NCBI GenBank assembly: GCA_002690445.1
Contig: NZER01000127.1
Coordinates: 1 to 6,712, forward strand
DNA length: 6,712 nucleotides
Direction of reading: 5' to 3'
Origin: Candidatus Pacearchaeota archaeon
GTDB lineage: Archaea; Nanoarchaeota; Nanoarchaeia; Pacearchaeales; GW2011-AR1
The position numbers and the translations under genes were made by a program. Within the stretch, counting starts at the first letter, position 1. Every line of letters starts with the position of its first letter. The notes under the pieces are model-generated. The model worked only from the letters and a program-made list of their open reading frames with translations, had not been told where the DNA came from and ran no database searches. Below, one piece after another: positions 6,321-6,712 of the stretch.

Positions 6321-6406
6321 ATTATATAATAGTTGATTGGAACTTTATACCTGTTGCTATAGTTGTAGGATTAATGTTTTTAGGATTATTAATGATTAAA
6401 AAATAG
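6317..6406 (+). CDS. Single-span membrane micro-protein, 29 residues
   Basis: The product has a short N-terminus (MNYIIVDW), a hydrophobic run at about residues 9-27, and a Lys-Lys C-terminus, the pattern of a one-span membrane peptide. Initiation would depend on the five-codon frame just upstream. Its first 12 bases, ATGAATTATATA, are identical to those of the micro-ORF at 6095. The stop lies immediately before the next promoter. Function unknown. Confidence 0.5.
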   Translation: MNYIIVDWNFIPVAIVVGLMFLGLLMIKK

Positions 6407-6420
6407 AAACATTTATATAG
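6405..6420 (+). promoter_or_regulatory. Archaeal-type promoter (BRE/TATA) for the repressor-like genes
   Basis: AGAAACA followed by TTTATATA (6412-6419) is a textbook archaeal BRE/TATA arrangement. Transcription should begin near 6440-6445, giving a leader of about 40 bases. It shares GAAACATTTA (6406-6415) with the promoter at 3264. Confidence 0.7.
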
Positions 6421-6438
6421 TATAACTATTTAGTTATA
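6421..6438 (+). promoter_or_regulatory. Palindromic operator candidate
   Basis: TATAACTA-TT-TAGTTATA is a perfect inverted repeat with 8-bp arms and a 2-bp spacer. It begins two bases after the TATA box and covers the space up to the expected transcription start, where a bound protein would block polymerase. The downstream ribbon-helix-helix-like product is the obvious candidate ligand, by inference. The DNA here is extremely AT-rich, which lowers the significance of a palindrome. Confidence 0.5.
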
Positions 6439-6440
6439 TT

Positions 6441-6467
6441 AATTAATATAATTAATATAATTAGTAT
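6441..6467 (+). repeat. Three tandem 9-bp repeats (AATTAATAT)
   Basis: Units at 6441-6449 and 6450-6458 are identical, and 6459-6467 (AATTAGTAT) differs at one base. They fill the leader between the expected transcription start and the ribosome site GGAGG at 6471-6475. They may be iteron-like protein-binding sites, an easily melted origin element, or simple AT-rich sequence. Confidence 0.7.
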
Positions 6468-6481
6468 AATGGAGGAAAAAA

Positions 6482-6604
6482 ATGCCAAATTTGACAGTAG
6501 CAATCTATTTAACAGATAAAGAATATGTAAAGTATGTATCACATAAAAATGAGATACATACTATGGTTAGAGAGATGGTTAAAAAAAATCTTGAAAACAG
6601 GTGA
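6482..6604 (+). CDS. Small ribbon-helix-helix-like DNA-binding protein, 40 residues
   Basis: The pattern fits a minimal Arc/CopG-type repressor: strand TVAIYLT (5-11), helix A from DKEYVKYV, a turn around residues 21-25, and helix B HTMVREMVKKNLEN. It would dimerise and place the paired strands in the DNA major groove. Start is fixed by GGAGG with 6-base spacing. Its promoter carries a palindrome and tandem repeats, so autoregulation is likely. Its stop lies inside the ribosome site of the next gene, suggesting coupled expression. The family assignment rests on pattern only; 40 residues is at the lower limit for this fold. Confidence 0.65.
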   Translation: MPNLTVAIYLTDKEYVKYVSHKNEIHTMVREMVKKNLENR

Positions 6605-6609
6605 GTATT

Positions 6610-6712
6610 ATGATAACAATAAGAAGTGACACATTTATGGAGTTTCTGAATAAAATAAAGATGTCATCTACTCAAGTAGTCGATGAATGTTTATTGAAGT
6701 TTAAAGATGATG
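6610..6712 (+). CDS. Second ribbon-helix-helix-like protein, 3' partial
   Basis: Thirty-four codons are visible before the window ends. A strand ITIRSD (2-7), helix FMEFLNKIK (9-17), turn MSS and helix TQVVDECLLKFK (21-32) again match the ribbon-helix-helix pattern. AGGTGA at 6599-6604, overlapping the upstream TGA stop, sits 5 bases before the ATG and is a near-ideal archaeal ribosome site. It may form a hetero- or homodimeric regulator with its neighbour, or continue into an extra C-terminal domain outside the window. Confidence 0.6.
   Translation, partial: MITIRSDTFMEFLNKIKMSSTQVVDECLLKFKDD

Noticed and set aside
6482..6712. Toxin-antitoxin locus
   Set aside because: Both small genes look like DNA-binding proteins; no toxin-like partner is visible before the window ends.

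Overview
This AT-rich window most resembles part of an archaeal virus, provirus or related mobile element. Supporting signs are two TATA-box promoters of archaeal type (TTTAAATA and TTTATATA, each preceded by GAAACA), Shine-Dalgarno sites GGAGG and AGGTGA, ATG starts throughout, and dense same-strand packing with stop/start overlaps. All genes lie on the + strand. No rRNA, tRNA, CRISPR array or insertion sequence was seen. Host lineage cannot be fixed from the sequence.

Region 1 (1-3274) holds the 3' part of a very large multidomain gene whose frame is already open at the window edge. Its visible order is: calcium-loop linker, protein-kinase-like domain, second copy of the same linker (identical to the first over 91 bp), ADP-ribosyltransferase-like domain, second ADP-ribosyltransferase-like domain, possible third degenerate one, and a papain/transglutaminase-like Cys-His-Asp domain. 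This is the architecture of phage 'polyvalent' proteins, thought to enter the cell with the genome and act on host proteins. It overlaps a 189-residue gene of unknown function that carries a diverged third calcium-loop motif, followed by a 29-codon CxxC micro-ORF.

Region 2 (3264-6098) is a DNA-processing unit with its own promoter: a 189-residue protein that may bind single-stranded DNA, then a 708-residue fusion of a RecB-type PD-(D/E)XK nuclease and an XPB/UvsW-like superfamily 2 helicase. A terminator-like hairpin with an alternative upstream pairing partner lies between the two.

Region 3 (6095-6406) is a string of micro-ORFs (22, 42, 5 and 29 codons) joined by ATGA overlaps; two encode single membrane-spanning peptides. 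Region 4 (6405-6712) is a second promoter with an 18-bp palindrome and three 9-bp tandem repeats, driving two small ribbon-helix-helix-like genes, the second cut by the window end.

A reasonable reading is a virus carrying virion-delivered host-modifying effectors, a replication/recombination enzyme pair, small membrane proteins and a self-regulated repressor pair. The functional links between these parts are inference.
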